From the NCBI GenBank assembly GCA_934247935.1, contig CAKQKE010000011.1, forward strand, positions 1 to 64,000: a stretch of DNA of 64,000 nucleotides. The letters are read 5' to 3'. Shown here in pieces: positions 8,805 to 18,517 of the stretch (positions are counted from its first letter, which is position 1; the number at the start of each line of letters is the position of its first letter). Source of the stretch: an uncultured Clostridia bacterium. Its GTDB lineage: Bacteria; Bacillota; Clostridia; Christensenellales; Borkfalkiaceae. Below the pieces are notes generated by a model. That model was given only the letters and a program-made list of their open reading frames with translations, did not search any database and had not been told where the DNA came from. A program made the translations under genes and the position numbers.

Positions 8805-10304
8805 TTACTCGGTAATTTGTTCTGTCGACTGCTCGTCTGTCTTAACTTCGTTTTGCGTTTCTTTCGTTGCCGCAGACTCGCCTAAGTTGCACTGTTTTTC
8901 AAGTTCGTCGATTTCTTTAAGCATGCTTATTTGAAGTGGCACAGCAAGCACGAACGTCAAAAAGTCCGCCACCGTTTGCGCCCACAACACGCCTTGCATT
9001 TTAAAAACCGCGCCTAAAATAAACACTGCCGGTATAAACATTATACCCTGTCTCGAAATTGCCAGAAGCGTTGCTTTTACCACCTTGCCTATGTTTTGCA
9101 TCATCATATTGGACACTGTTATCCACACTGTGAATATAAACGAGAAACTTTGATATCTGAAACCCTTTCTCGCAAAATCCAAAGCGTCTTTATCGACGTT
9201 GAACACGCTTATAATCTGTCTGTTGAGCACGTTGCTTACAATCACCATAAACACGGCGAAAATTGCGCTTATTTTAACCGTATACCAAAACGCCTCTTTC
9301 ACTCTTTTGTATTTGCCCGCACCATAATTGAAACCGCAAACGGGCTGAAAACCTTGACCGCACCCTATGATTACCGCATTGCCGAAAAACATTATTTTCG
9401 ACACTATGCCAAGCGCGGCGATTGCCGAAGTGGCGTAAACCGAAGGATTGGCTACGTTCGACGCATATGCCGCCATTTTAGCCGCATACGAAAGACAAAC
9501 GTTGGCTATGCTGGAAATACTTTGTCTGCCGAGCGACGGCAAACCGTTTTTGAAAATTTCGACGAAATAAAACTTTTTAAACTGAAATTTACCGAAAACA
9601 AGCCTGATATTGTCTCCCTTGCCGACGAAAATCAAAAGCAAAACAAAACTTATTATTTGACTTATTACGGTAGCGAGTCCCGCGCCCGTGACGCCCATGT
9701 TTAACACCATTATAAACAGCGGATCAAGCGCAACGTTGATTACCGCTCCCGTGACAATGCCCACCATTGCGCTGCTTGCGCTGCCTTGAAAACGCAGTTG
9801 ATTGTTTAAAACGAGCGAACTCGTCATAAACGGCACGCCGATAAGTATCATTCGCAAATATTGCACGGCGTAAGGCAAGATTTCTTTTGTAGACCCCATG
9901 AGTTTTGCAAGCGGCTCGGTCGCGCAATAACCGATAATCATTAAAATTAATCCCACGGCAAAAGCCGAAACAAAACCCGTCGCCGCCATTTTTTCAGCCT
10001 CGTCTTTATTTCCGTTGCCAAGTTGGTGCGAAATGTAATTTCCCGAACCGTGTCCGAAGAAATACCCGAGTGCCTGCACTATCGCCATAAACGAAAAAAT
10101 TACGCTTACCGCGCCCGTCGCGCTTGTGGTCGCTCCCGTTTCGCCCGTTTGAATTTTCCCAACGAAATATGTGTCCGCCAAATTGTAAAAAGTGGTGACC
10201 AGCATACTCAATATGGTGGGAAGTGCAAGTTTTAATATCAATTTATTTACCGACTCGGTTGTCATTACCGTCCGTTTGTCTTTAATTATCGTCTTGTTTT
10301 TCAA
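8805..10304 (-). CDS. MATE family multidrug/toxin exporter
   Basis: A 499-aa polytopic membrane protein with about 12 hydrophobic helices in two repeated halves. The N-terminal signature KLALPTILSMLVTTFYNLADTYFVG and the mid-protein GFQPVCGFNYGAG are typical of the MATE (DinF/NorM-like) superfamily, which exports cationic compounds against Na+ or H+. The start is probably a TTG at 10304 with AGGA eight bases upstream; an ATG 13 codons in lacks a good ribosome site. The last 25 residues are an unusual hydrophilic, acidic Glu/Thr-rich tail. Substrate is unknown. Confidence 0.88.
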   Translation of the reverse strand: MKNKTIIKDKRTVMTTESVNKLILKLALPTILSMLVTTFYNLADTYFVGKIQTGETGATTSATGAVSVIFSFMAIVQALGYFFGHGSGNYISHQLGNGNKDEAEKMAATGFVSAFAVGLILMIIGYCATEPLAKLMGSTKEILPYAVQYLRMILIGVPFMTSSLVLNNQLRFQGSASSAMVGIVTGAVINVALDPLFIMVLNMGVTGAGLATVISQIISFVLLLIFVGKGDNIRLVFGKFQFKKFYFVEIFKNGLPSLGRQSISSIANVCLSYAAKMAAYASNVANPSVYATSAIAALGIVSKIMFFGNAVIIGCGQGFQPVCGFNYGAGKYKRVKEAFWYTVKISAIFAVFMVIVSNVLNRQIISVFNVDKDALDFARKGFRYQSFSFIFTVWITVSNMMMQNIGKVVKATLLAISRQGIMFIPAVFILGAVFKMQGVLWAQTVADFLTFVLAVPLQISMLKEIDELEKQCNLGESAATKETQNEVKTDEQSTEQITE

Positions 10305-10462
10305 AATCTTTGTCCTGAATGTTTTTTGTTTGTTATGTCTTGCTGTTTTGTGTTTTTAATCGCTTTAACATGTTGTTTATTTTATTACTCAAAGCACGTC
10401 GTTATATAATTTTGCCGCATATGCAAAACGTTCGCCGCGATTACAAACATTAAACCTTTAAT

Positions 10463-10491
10463 TATATAACATTATATTTTAAAAAAGTCAA
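10463..10491 (-). promoter_or_regulatory. Sigma-A promoter for the MATE gene
   Basis: Minus strand: -35 TTGACT (10486-10491), 17-base spacer, -10 TATATA (10463-10468, continuing AT). The leader is about 155 bases and AT-rich. Confidence 0.6.
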
Positions 10492-10654
10492 TTAAATTAC
10501 CTCATTGCCGCCGTAAAAACATTTAAAATTTTACGGCTTAATATTCCGCCGTTTGCGCCGCGATATACGCCGCTTTTATATTTCACGGCAAAATTTTATA
10601 TATTTATGCGATGATTATTACGTTTTCGATAATAATCCGGCACGATTAAAGCAA

Positions 10655-10696
10655 ACGAAAACGACTTGCAAATTTTTTGTTGCAAGCCGTTTTCAA
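10655..10696 (-). terminator. Probable terminator of the metal-resistance operon
   Basis: CGAAAACGaCTTGCAA pairs with TTGCAAGcCGTTTTC across a short AT loop. It lies downstream of the cadA-like stop on the minus strand. The following T-run is weak, so this is tentative. Confidence 0.4.
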
Positions 10697-10722
10697 TCGG
10701 ATATTTTGTTTCTATAAAAACG

Positions 10723-10828
10723 TACGTATTTCAAATCTTGGTAGAACAAACCGCAAATACGACACAGTTTTATCGTTTTCTGCATATTCTTGCGGCACGT
10801 AGTGTTCTAATGGGGTTTGAAATACGTA
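10723..10828. repeat. 106-bp terminal-inverted-repeat element, short copy
   Basis: The left end TACGTATTTCAAAT..TTGG..TAGAACA (10723-10748) is inverted at the right end as TGTTCTA..TGGGGTTTGAAATACGTA (10803-10828). The interior pairs CCGCAAATACG with a GCGGCACG segment, so the RNA would fold into a long hairpin. The right end stops 8 bases from the cadA-like stop codon. A longer copy lies at 49910-50170. Confidence 0.75.
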
Positions 10829-10836
10829 TATGAAAT

Positions 10837-12696
10837 TTATTTACTTTGTTTTTTCTCTTTAAGTCTTAATCCTGTACGCATAGCGTTTAAAATAGCAAGC
10901 ACTGCAACGCCGACGTCCGCAAACAACGCAAGCCACATACTTGCAAGACCGAATGCGCTTAAAATAAGTACGCCGAATTTAACCGCAAGGGCAAAAATAA
11001 TGTTTTCTTTTACTATTCTTACGGTAATCATCGAAATCTTTTTAATAATCGAAAGCGAGCGTATGTTGTCGTACATAAACACGACGTCTGCGGCTTCTAT
11101 CGCCGCGTCGCTGCCGACGCCTCCCATTGCGATACCCACGTCAGCCCTCGTAAGGACGGGCGCGTCGTTTATGCCGTCGCCCACGTACACTACGACGTCT
11201 TCCGGCTTTTTATTGGCAATGATGTTTTCGACTTCTTGCACCTTGTTTTCGGGCAAAAGCGAACTCTTATACTCATCGAGCCCCACTTCGGTCGCCACGC
11301 TTTCAGCAACGCTTTCGCAGTCGCCCGTAAGCATAAACGTTTTGCCGCCCAACGCCTTGATATCGGCAATGGTTTGTTTGGCGTCATCTCTTATCTTATC
11401 TCCGACGACTATCGTGCCGACATATTTACCGTTTTCGGCAACGTAAACGTGCGTACCTACGGTAGAATCTTCTTCGACTTCTATGCCGAATTCATCCATC
11501 AATTTTTCGTTTCCGCAAAGCAATACTCTGCCGTTTTTTTCGGCTTTAATGCCCTTTCCGCTTATTTCGGTGACAGCATATCCGCTTTCGATATTTTCAC
11601 ATTCTTTTAATATGCTTTGAGCGATAGGGTGTGTAGAACCGCTTTCACAAATGCCCGCAATTTTAAGTATTTCTGTCTTGTTTACAGCAGGCGTTATCTC
11701 CAAAACGTACAATTTACCTTCGGTGAGCGTACCCGTTTTGTCAAATGCGTAAATGTTTGCTTTGCTTAATTGTTCTATATAACTGCTGCCCTTTACAAGT
11801 ATGCCGTAACGCGACGCATTGCCTATTCCGCCGAAGAAACCGAGCGGTATGCTGATAACCAATGCGCAAGGACAAGACACAACCAAAAACGTCAACGCCC
11901 TATAAAGCCAATCTGTCCAATGCCCCGTTATAATCGAGGGAATGATAAAAAGCAAAACCGCGCCGCCGACAACCGCGGGAGTGTAAATACGTGCGAATTT
12001 AGTGATGAAATTTTCGGCTTTTGCCTTTTTAGCCGACGCACTTTCTACAAGTTGAAGCACTTTTGCGACTGCGCTGTCCGTATATAATTTTTTAGCGCGA
12101 AGCGTAAGCATTCCGCTTTTATTGATTGCACCGCCGCTTACCATATCGCCTTCTTTGACGTAAACGGGCATACTTTCGCCCGTCAGGAACGAAGTATCGA
12201 TATAACTTTCGCCGCTTATCACTTCGCAGTCTACGGGGATTTTTTCGCCCGGTTTTACAAGCAAAACGTCATCCAACTTGACTTCTTCGGGAAATACGGT
12301 CTTCTCAATCCCGTCAACGACAAGGCGTGCCGTCTCCGGGCGGATATCCATCATTTTAGCAATCGAACCTCTCGACTTGCCCACCGCGAACGCCTCGAAC
12401 CAGTCGCCGACAAGGTAAAACAAAATTACGCTTACGCTTTCGAGATAATCTCCTATCGCAAACGCGCCGACAGACGCGATTGTCATCAAAAAGTTTTCGT
12501 CAAGCATCTGAAGGTGAATTACCCCCAAAAACGCTTTTCTCAGCACCGGGTAAGCGCAAAACACGTACACGCACCCGAAAATTATTATTTCGGCGGTTTT
12601 ACCCAAATCGAATATGCGGGTAATTATAACCGCCAACGCGAATACTATAAAGTCCGCTATCAAAAGATATAATTTCTTTTTCAGTTTTTTGCTCAT
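10837..12696 (-). CDS. cadA: Heavy-metal (Cd/Zn/Pb) exporting P1B-type ATPase
   Basis: Predicted inner-membrane pump that exports soft divalent metals using ATP. The CPC metal site is in SCPCALVIS (near 275), phosphorylation site DKTGTLTEG (near 320), the HP motif in STHPIAQSI (near 367) and hinge GDGINDAPV (near 507). It lacks the N-terminal CxxC metal-binding domain that CadA proteins normally carry; that domain is encoded separately just upstream. I prefer the ATG at 12696 over a TTG at 12705. Third gene of the cadC-HMA-cadA operon. CPC with Lys in the last helix points to Zn/Cd/Pb over Cu, which is inference. Confidence 0.88.
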   Translation of the reverse strand: MSKKLKKKLYLLIADFIVFALAVIITRIFDLGKTAEIIIFGCVYVFCAYPVLRKAFLGVIHLQMLDENFLMTIASVGAFAIGDYLESVSVILFYLVGDWFEAFAVGKSRGSIAKMMDIRPETARLVVDGIEKTVFPEEVKLDDVLLVKPGEKIPVDCEVISGESYIDTSFLTGESMPVYVKEGDMVSGGAINKSGMLTLRAKKLYTDSAVAKVLQLVESASAKKAKAENFITKFARIYTPAVVGGAVLLFIIPSIITGHWTDWLYRALTFLVVSCPCALVISIPLGFFGGIGNASRYGILVKGSSYIEQLSKANIYAFDKTGTLTEGKLYVLEITPAVNKTEILKIAGICESGSTHPIAQSILKECENIESGYAVTEISGKGIKAEKNGRVLLCGNEKLMDEFGIEVEEDSTVGTHVYVAENGKYVGTIVVGDKIRDDAKQTIADIKALGGKTFMLTGDCESVAESVATEVGLDEYKSSLLPENKVQEVENIIANKKPEDVVVYVGDGINDAPVLTRADVGIAMGGVGSDAAIEAADVVFMYDNIRSLSIIKKISMITVRIVKENIIFALAVKFGVLILSAFGLASMWLALFADVGVAVLAILNAMRTGLRLKEKKQSK

Positions 12697-12784
12697 AATC
12701 GACAATAAACCCCAAATATTATTTCATAATTTAAATTAATAAGTGTATTTTACGACTTAAAATATATATGTTCGGCACGAAATT

Positions 12785-13006
12785 TTATAAACCTAAAATT
12801 GTGCAGTCGGGCTCGACTTTCTTTACGCACTTTGCAACCGCTTTCATTATTTTATCGAAATTTTCATCGGCGGCGTCGATGTACATTTTTTGAGTGAGAA
12901 AATCCACTCTGACTTCGTTGATACCGTCCAACTTGCAGATAGCGTCTTGCATTTTCATTGCGCAATTAGCGCAGTCGAGGTCTTCTAAATTGTAAATCTT
13001 TTTCAT
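12785..13006 (-). CDS. Stand-alone HMA metallochaperone-like domain
   Basis: A 73-aa heavy-metal-associated domain protein with ferredoxin-like strand pattern and the metal motif DCANCAMKM (Cys-x-x-Cys near 13-16). It has no signal peptide, so it is cytoplasmic. AAGGAG precedes the ATG. It sits between the regulator and the ATPase; since the ATPase lacks its own N-terminal HMA domain, this protein probably delivers metal to it or acts as its detached regulatory domain. A C-terminal Cys (EPDCTI) may add a ligand. Confidence 0.85.
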   Translation of the reverse strand: MKKIYNLEDLDCANCAMKMQDAICKLDGINEVRVDFLTQKMYIDAADENFDKIMKAVAKCVKKVEPDCTILGL

Positions 13007-13155
13007 AATAAAATCTCCTTATGTGTTTATATATTTTTAAAATTTTTTACTTTTTAAATCTTTAATCGCTCGCTTTGTAGCGAACTTGCTCGGCTTTGTG
13101 CAAACGTTTGGTTTGACACGAACTTGTTTTGTCTCAAACTATCCCGCTTTACCGT

Positions 13156-13569
13156 TTAATCTTCTTCGGTCAGATGTTTTAAAGCCGTTTGATATATCTG
13201 ATAAATATGGTCGTCGTCAAGCGAATAAAAAACTTCTTTACCCACTCTCCTCGCTTTGACGATATTAGTTTGTCTTAAAATTCTTAATTGATGCGAAACG
13301 GCTGATTTCGTCATCGAAAGCACTGCGCAAATATCGCAGACACACAACTCCGCTTCAAACAACGCCGAAATTATTTTAGTCCTCGTCGAATCGCCGAAAA
13401 CCTTAAACAGTTCCGCCAAGTCGTAAATGGTATCCTCGTCGGGCATGGCGTTTTTTACCGCACCCACCGTTTTTTTATGAACGTGTTGCGTTTCGCACAC
13501 TTCGTTCACCTCTTCGGTTTCGCCGTGCCTGTGATTTATTATCGTAATTTCGCGATTATCGTTTTTCAT
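13156..13569 (-). CDS. cadC: ArsR/SmtB family metal-sensing repressor (CadC-like)
   Basis: A 137-aa winged-helix repressor expected to leave its operator when it binds Zn, Cd or Pb. The ELCVCD motif in the DNA-binding region is the CadC/ArsR metal signature and TKSAVSHQLRILRQ is the recognition helix. The C-terminal helix has D-x-H-x10-H-x2-E (DDHIYQIYQTALKHLTE), the exact spacing of the SmtB/CadC alpha-5 zinc site. An N-terminal extension rich in His, Glu and Cys (NHRHGETEE, CETQHVHK) may supply the additional CadC ligands. It heads the operon directly downstream of the operator. Confidence 0.9.
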   Translation of the reverse strand: MKNDNREITIINHRHGETEEVNEVCETQHVHKKTVGAVKNAMPDEDTIYDLAELFKVFGDSTRTKIISALFEAELCVCDICAVLSMTKSAVSHQLRILRQTNIVKARRVGKEVFYSLDDDHIYQIYQTALKHLTEED

Positions 13570-13591
13570 AACTCCTCCGCAATAATTGAAT

Positions 13592-13649
13592 AACAGTTGA
13601 ACAATTCTTCAACTGTTGTCAGTATACGCCTTTGTAAATAGTTTGTCAA
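13592..13649 (-). promoter_or_regulatory. Promoter and CadC-type operator of the metal operon
   Basis: Minus strand: -35 TTGACA (13644-13649), 17-base spacer, -10 TATACT (13621-13626). Directly downstream is the perfect 10-bp inverted repeat AACAGTTGAA-6-TTCAACTGTT (13592-13617), containing the TGAACA..TTCA core of CadC/SmtB operators. A repressor bound there would cover the transcription start. Confidence 0.88.
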
Positions 13650-13860
13650 CAATTTTTACAACAAATTTAAAAAATTTTTCAGACAAAACCCGACGCCTTA
13701 AAAACGCATATACACACGCCACGTATGCGCATAGATATTAGTTAATAGGCATAAAATACTATATATGCGCACGCGTAACATATATTAATGCGTACCATAG
13801 AAGCATTTACTCTTTAAATCGGCATATTTTAACGGTTTAAATCGTTTCGGTATGAAAAAA

Positions 13861-13896
13861 GCCTGTTTTACAGCATACGTATGTGGTAAAACAGGC
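13861..13896. repeat. ACGT-centred palindrome, copy 2 (also esterase 3' end)
   Basis: A 36-bp near-perfect palindrome GCCTGTTTTACAGCATAC / GTATGTGGTAAAACAGGC. It lies 27 bases past the esterase stop, where it could act as that gene's transcript end; on the minus strand it is followed by TTTTTTC. Confidence 0.75.
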
Positions 13897-13923
13897 AATA
13901 TGATAAATTTATAAAACGCAGAA

Positions 13924-14787
13924 TCAAAGCATTGAGGCTTGCTTATTGAGTATTTTCAGCACCTTCTGGAACACGTACTCCGCTCCTTTTACCGGCAAAA
14001 TAGCATACGCGTGCAACATGTTTTTCTTTAAATCAAATTTGATTTTTGTTCCGTCAAACTGTTTTTTAGAAAGTTCTATTCCGTCGGGACAAAGCAAATC
14101 ACAATCGCCGAAAAATATGTAAATCTCTCCCAGATTTTCCAAATTAGCATATAAAGGAGAAATAATAGGATTTTTAGGAGTCGACGGATAAGCGTAATCC
14201 AACCCGTTTTTTCTCAATGCTTCGATATTGAGCATGGGGTCTTTTCTGTCGTATTCGTAAATTTGCGGATTTGTCATAGTCAAATCGATCCACGGCGAAA
14301 ACGCGATAATTTTGTCCGGAACACGCTTACCGTTATCTCTTAAATAAGCGGCGTACCCCATCGAAAGACCACCGCCCGCACTGTCGCCCATAAAAATAAT
14401 CGTTTTATACTTGCCGGAAATATTTTCGTAAACCTTGTTTAAAAATTCAATCGTTTGTTCATAGTTTTGCGGCAGTAAAGGATAATCGGGTGCAATCACG
14501 TCAAAACTGCATTTTGAGGACAATCTGTCGATAAATCTCCAATGTTCGCGTGTAAAATTATCTTTATAACCACCGCCGTGCAAATACACAACCACACCGT
14601 CGGCATTGTTCGGCTTGCTTATTTTTGTGACGTAATTGTCACCTATTGTATTTATTTCGACTTTTTTACTTTTTCTTATAAAAGTTTTAAGGGGATAAGG
14701 ATACTCTTTCATTTTGATGTAGTTTTTACCGCTTTTAGCCCCGGAAAGCCGCAACAAAATTCTGTCAATTCTTTCTTCTATGGTCAT
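13924..14787 (-). CDS. Alpha/beta-hydrolase, hormone-sensitive-lipase-type esterase
   Basis: A 287-aa esterase with the HSL-family oxyanion motif HGGGY (near 72), the nucleophile elbow GDSAGGG (Ser near 140), an Asp in FFGDCDLLCPD and the catalytic His in MLHAYAI, so the triad is complete. It should hydrolyse short acyl esters in the cytoplasm; no signal peptide is seen. I placed the start at the ATG at 14787 because AAGGAGG lies six bases before it; the longest frame begins 10 codons upstream inside a palindromic repeat. Copies of the ACGT palindrome flank it on both sides. Substrate is not predictable. Confidence 0.83.
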   Translation of the reverse strand: MTIEERIDRILLRLSGAKSGKNYIKMKEYPYPLKTFIRKSKKVEINTIGDNYVTKISKPNNADGVVVYLHGGGYKDNFTREHWRFIDRLSSKCSFDVIAPDYPLLPQNYEQTIEFLNKVYENISGKYKTIIFMGDSAGGGLSMGYAAYLRDNGKRVPDKIIAFSPWIDLTMTNPQIYEYDRKDPMLNIEALRKNGLDYAYPSTPKNPIISPLYANLENLGEIYIFFGDCDLLCPDGIELSKKQFDGTKIKFDLKKNMLHAYAILPVKGAEYVFQKVLKILNKQASML

Positions 14788-14804
14788 CTGTACCTCCTTT
14801 TTGC

Positions 14805-14836
14805 CCGTTTTACGCAATACGTATTATGTAAAACCG
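14805..14836. repeat. ACGT-centred palindrome, copy 3
   Basis: GTTTTACGCAATAC / GTATTATGTAAAAC, inverted around ACGT. It ends only a few bases before the esterase ribosome site, so it would be in the mRNA leader if transcription starts upstream. Confidence 0.75.
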
Positions 14837-15289
14837 TCAAATCATTGTCTGATATAAAAACGAAAATATGCGTTTACAAAGACAAGCAATGCCGTTTTTA
14901 CGCATAAATTAAACGATAAAACACAACCTGACGTATGTAAAGCCGCAATAATCGTTCGACTTTTTGCCGTTTGGGCAATTTTTTACTCTTTTGGGTTTAT
15001 TTTAACATAAAATTTAGCGTTATTGCAACACAATTTAAGCACGTAAAACTATTTTTTATTTAGCCGCAAAATCGATTTTTTACATCGGATGCACATTTAT
15101 CGGAACGCGCCGAAGAAAAAATTTTCACCCCGACGCCTGCCGTTTTTAAACGCAATTTTACAAACCTTTTCAATCACGGACATCATATAAATCGGGTAAA
15201 ATTATACAAAATGAAACAAATTTAAGACAAATATAAGCAAAAATACGCATTTTATTTACAAATAGCATGTACTTTTTTTTAAAACCCCC

Positions 15290-15317
15290 TTGACAAACTT
15301 GTAATTTATATTATAAT
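15290..15317 (+). promoter_or_regulatory. Strong sigma-A promoter for the 15428 lipoprotein
   Basis: Consensus -35 TTGACA (15290-15295), 16-base spacer, consensus -10 TATAAT (15312-15317). A leader of about 105 bases ends in AGGAGG before the ATG. The rest of the 640-bp gap is AT-rich with nothing else recognisable. Confidence 0.82.
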
Positions 15318-15427
15318 ACTATATGTTATTGCGGGCGCGACGTAATATATTCTGTGCGTATATTTTGCGCAGACTCCGGGCGCGCGCTGACAAATTATTT
15401 AAATATATCTAATTAGGAGGAAGCAAA

Positions 15428-18379
15428 ATGAAGAGAAATTTATTACTACTCGTAATGTCGGTAGTAATGGTATTTTCTTGCTCTATGTTGGTCGCATGCG
15501 ACAAAATCGACATAGAGGCACACAGACCTAAGGTTACCGTTACGTACGTTTATGAAGACGGACAAACGGCTGCCGAAACTTACAGCGAGGCGTACAACCA
15601 GGATACGGAATACGAAATTACTTCGCCCGTAATCGAAGGTTATACCGCCGACTTAAAAGTTGTCAAGGGCAAAACGGCAAAAGCAAACGTAGACGTTACG
15701 GTTACTTTCGTTGCCAACAAATATACCCTTGCAATTGTTTACACCGGCGCAAAAAACAACCCGACAAGTCATTTTGAAGACGTTTCTTACAAAACCGACT
15801 ACTCGGTAACGGTACCCGAAGTCCCCGGTTACACACCCGACCAGACGGTAATTTCCGGAAACATGGACAGTCTCGAGGGAAAAACTTACACGGTTAAGTA
15901 TACCCCCAATAAGTACAAACTTACAATCAACTATACGGGTACAGCCGACGCTCCGGAAAAGTACGAGGCGGAAGTCGAGTACGACAGCACGTTTGAAGTT
16001 GCTACTCCCGCAATAAAAGGTCACACGGCAGATTTGACTACCGTAAACGGAACGATGGACAGCGTCGACGGAAAAACTTACACGGTCAAATACGTTCCCA
16101 ATAAATACAACCTTACCGTTAATTATAAATACGGCGAAAATGTATTTAAAACAACTCAAACCGAAGTCGAATACGGCACGTCTCTGACGCTCGAACCCGA
16201 AAAATTTGCTTTCTACAAAACAACCGAATCAAGCAAAAACCTGACTATGGACGACCACGACGAAGTAGTTGAATTTACTTACGATTTCGACGATACGCCT
16301 ATCGCTAACCCCGAAGGTTTGTACGTAAACGGACTTCCTATGTTCAACCAGACGACCGGCTTCTCTTTCAAGTTTAAACTTTACGGAAAGACCGTAACCG
16401 ACTGGATGCGTCTTTTCTCCGGTCACGATATCCTTTCAGTCGGCGACACCGAAAATGAAGATATCTTCAGAATTTGCAACGGCTGTATCGATAGTTATCT
16501 CGAACCTACTCAAAACGGAGACGGATGGTCTTACACCGGTAACTTCTGCGACGGCGCACAAGGTCACCCCACCGATTACGGTATGGCATGGGACGCTCTT
16601 GTTCCTTACGGCAACACTATAGAAGTAGTAATGTCTTTCCAACCCGACGGCACTATAAGAATGTACAGAGACGGCAGATGCGTGCTTCGTTTCGACGCAA
16701 ACACTGCTTCCGGCAACAACATCTTTGAAAATAAAGACAAAACTTACACCGTAAAAATGCTTACCGAAAGCGTTCTCGATTATATTTCGACTTACGGTTT
16801 TGAAGTTAAAAACTTGACGGACGGTTGGTCTATGAGCGACCTTTCTGTTGGTCCTGCGGTAGAATACAGCACCGTAACGGTAGAGTTCAAGAGCGAAGGC
16901 GGAAAGAAACTTGCCGACAACGTTATATTCAAAGAATACATCAAAGGCGCGGCATACTCTTGCAACGCTCCCGCAGTTGTCGCTTACGAAGTACATGCAG
17001 ACCAAGCAACTGTAAGCGGAACGGTAGCCGCTGAAAACGAAACTATCACGGTACTTTATAAAAAGGTTTCCAACATAGTTACAGTAAACGCTTATGCCGA
17101 CACATTGCTTATCGAATCAAAGCAAATTGCCGTACAGCCCAACGCATCTTACACGGTAGAAGTACCGCAATTTGCGTTCTACAAGACTACCGACGTCGCT
17201 AAAGTACTTCAACTTGCAGAAGAAGACGTCGAAGTAGAATTCAGAGGATACTCTCTCGACACTACTCAGACTATCGCTAAACCCAACGGACAAAAATTCG
17301 GACCTTTCCCGATGGTAACAAACAACACGGGTTTTGAAGTTTCGTTTGATTTGACAAAAGTATACGGAGACTGGGCACAACTCTTCCACTCGACAAATAC
17401 GCTTATATTCGACGGCTGCGTAAGATATATGCCCGCCGGAAAGCCTTCGTCCGACTGGTACGACGGCGATTACGGATTCGGCGCAAGTTATAAAAACCAA
17501 TTCGGCACTGCAGGTTGGGATAACGTAGTTCCGAGAGACAACAGCATTCGCATCACGGTGGCGTTCAGACCCGACGGTTCGCTCTACTTCTACAGAGACG
17601 GCAAACTTGCTCTTACGTTCTTTGCAACGGTAAGAAACCACAATGCAAATGTAAACGAAATCAGCGATCTTGTATATGCGTTTATAAACGACGTTGCAAC
17701 CGACGGTTTCTATATCAACCAGAACTTCTTCGACAACATGAACGAAGGCGACGAATTTACTCAGATAAGCAACCTTTCGGTCAACTTCCACCCCGCAACA
17801 GAGTACGATAAAAATACCACGCTCGAACTTCCCGCTCATTATGAAAACTTAGGCGGCGGTTGGGGTGGAGATAACATCCACGTAATTCAAACGTTGACGG
17901 GCGACTTCGACGCAGTGCTTGAATACAGCCAAAACACCAACCTTAGCGGAAATACCGGTGATGCAGCATGGCAAACTCCTCTCTTTGTCATAAGAGATGC
18001 AAACGAGCACGGCAACGTTGCGGTAATGCGTCAGGACTGGTGGGGTTGGATAGACAGCACAACCGGCACTCTCGGATTAGGTCACGTAAACGACGACAAC
18101 GGTATACACAGATTTGGCAACCCGTTGCTCTCTAACAACAACATGTCATTCGACGACTTCAAAAAATTAATTAAAAAGGCAGACGTTAAGATCGAACTTT
18201 CGAGAAAAGGCAACGTTCTTACTATCGTAATGAAAATTACCGCAACCGAAGGCGATATGAACGGTAAATCGATTTACCAATCATACTGCATGACTAATAT
18301 TTCGGTTGACACTATCGAAGTTGCGTTGAGTATGGAATATTCAAATGCAACCGTTACGAGATTTGCTTACGCTCAATAA
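15428..18379 (+). CDS. Large secreted lipoprotein with MucBP-like repeats and concanavalin-like modules
   Basis: A 983-aa lipoprotein. It has a signal peptide with lipobox LVAC (Cys24), so it should be anchored to the outer face of the membrane. Residues 35-260 hold three to four 60-70 residue repeats of the form VTYxY..G..T.Y..EYxxxYEVxTPxIEGYTADxxxV.G, close to MucBP/InlB-type stalk repeats. Then come two copies of a 170-200 residue beta-rich module (about 300-470 and 615-790) each containing FxPDGxxxxYRDGxxxLxF, and a third beta-sandwich at the C-terminus. I see no catalytic motif. Probably a carbohydrate- or surface-binding protein. It is transcribed alone from a consensus promoter and has its own terminators, suggesting strong expression. 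Confidence 0.7.
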   Translation: MKRNLLLLVMSVVMVFSCSMLVACDKIDIEAHRPKVTVTYVYEDGQTAAETYSEAYNQDTEYEITSPVIEGYTADLKVVKGKTAKANVDVTVTFVANKYTLAIVYTGAKNNPTSHFEDVSYKTDYSVTVPEVPGYTPDQTVISGNMDSLEGKTYTVKYTPNKYKLTINYTGTADAPEKYEAEVEYDSTFEVATPAIKGHTADLTTVNGTMDSVDGKTYTVKYVPNKYNLTVNYKYGENVFKTTQTEVEYGTSLTLEPEKFAFYKTTESSKNLTMDDHDEVVEFTYDFDDTPIANPEGLYVNGLPMFNQTTGFSFKFKLYGKTVTDWMRLFSGHDILSVGDTENEDIFRICNGCIDSYLEPTQNGDGWSYTGNFCDGAQGHPTDYGMAWDALVPYGNTIEVVMSFQPDGTIRMYRDGRCVLRFDANTASGNNIFENKDKTYTVKMLTESVLDYISTYGFEVKNLTDGWSMSDLSVGPAVEYSTVTVEFKSEGGKKLADNVIFKEYIKGAAYSCNAPAVVAYEVHADQATVSGTVAAENETITVLYKKVSNIVTVNAYADTLLIESKQIAVQPNASYTVEVPQFAFYKTTDVAKVLQLAEEDVEVEFRGYSLDTTQTIAKPNGQKFGPFPMVTNNTGFEVSFDLTKVYGDWAQLFHSTNTLIFDGCVRYMPAGKPSSDWYDGDYGFGASYKNQFGTAGWDNVVPRDNSIRITVAFRPDGSLYFYRDGKLALTFFATVRNHNANVNEISDLVYAFINDVATDGFYINQNFFDNMNEGDEFTQISNLSVNFHPATEYDKNTTLELPAHYENLGGGWGGDNIHVIQTLTGDFDAVLEYSQNTNLSGNTGDAAWQTPLFVIRDANEHGNVAVMRQDWWGWIDSTTGTLGLGHVNDDNGIHRFGNPLLSNNNMSFDDFKKLIKKADVKIELSRKGNVLTIVMKITATEGDMNGKSIYQSYCMTNISVDTIEVALSMEYSNATVTRFAYAQ

Positions 18380-18517
18380 AAAACGAGCAAAATTAAAATA
18401 TTTGATTAAAAAATTTAATTCAGATATTTGATTTAGGTATTTAAGTTAGATGTTTGATTTAAAGATTTAATTAAAAAAAATATTTTATATTAAATTAAAA
18501 AAATATTTTAATAACTT

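Noticed and set aside
8575..8934. 119-aa plus-strand frame before the MATE stop
   Set aside because: Overlaps the MATE 3' end and the EF-G-like promoter, has no ribosome site, and its composition is that of antisense translation.
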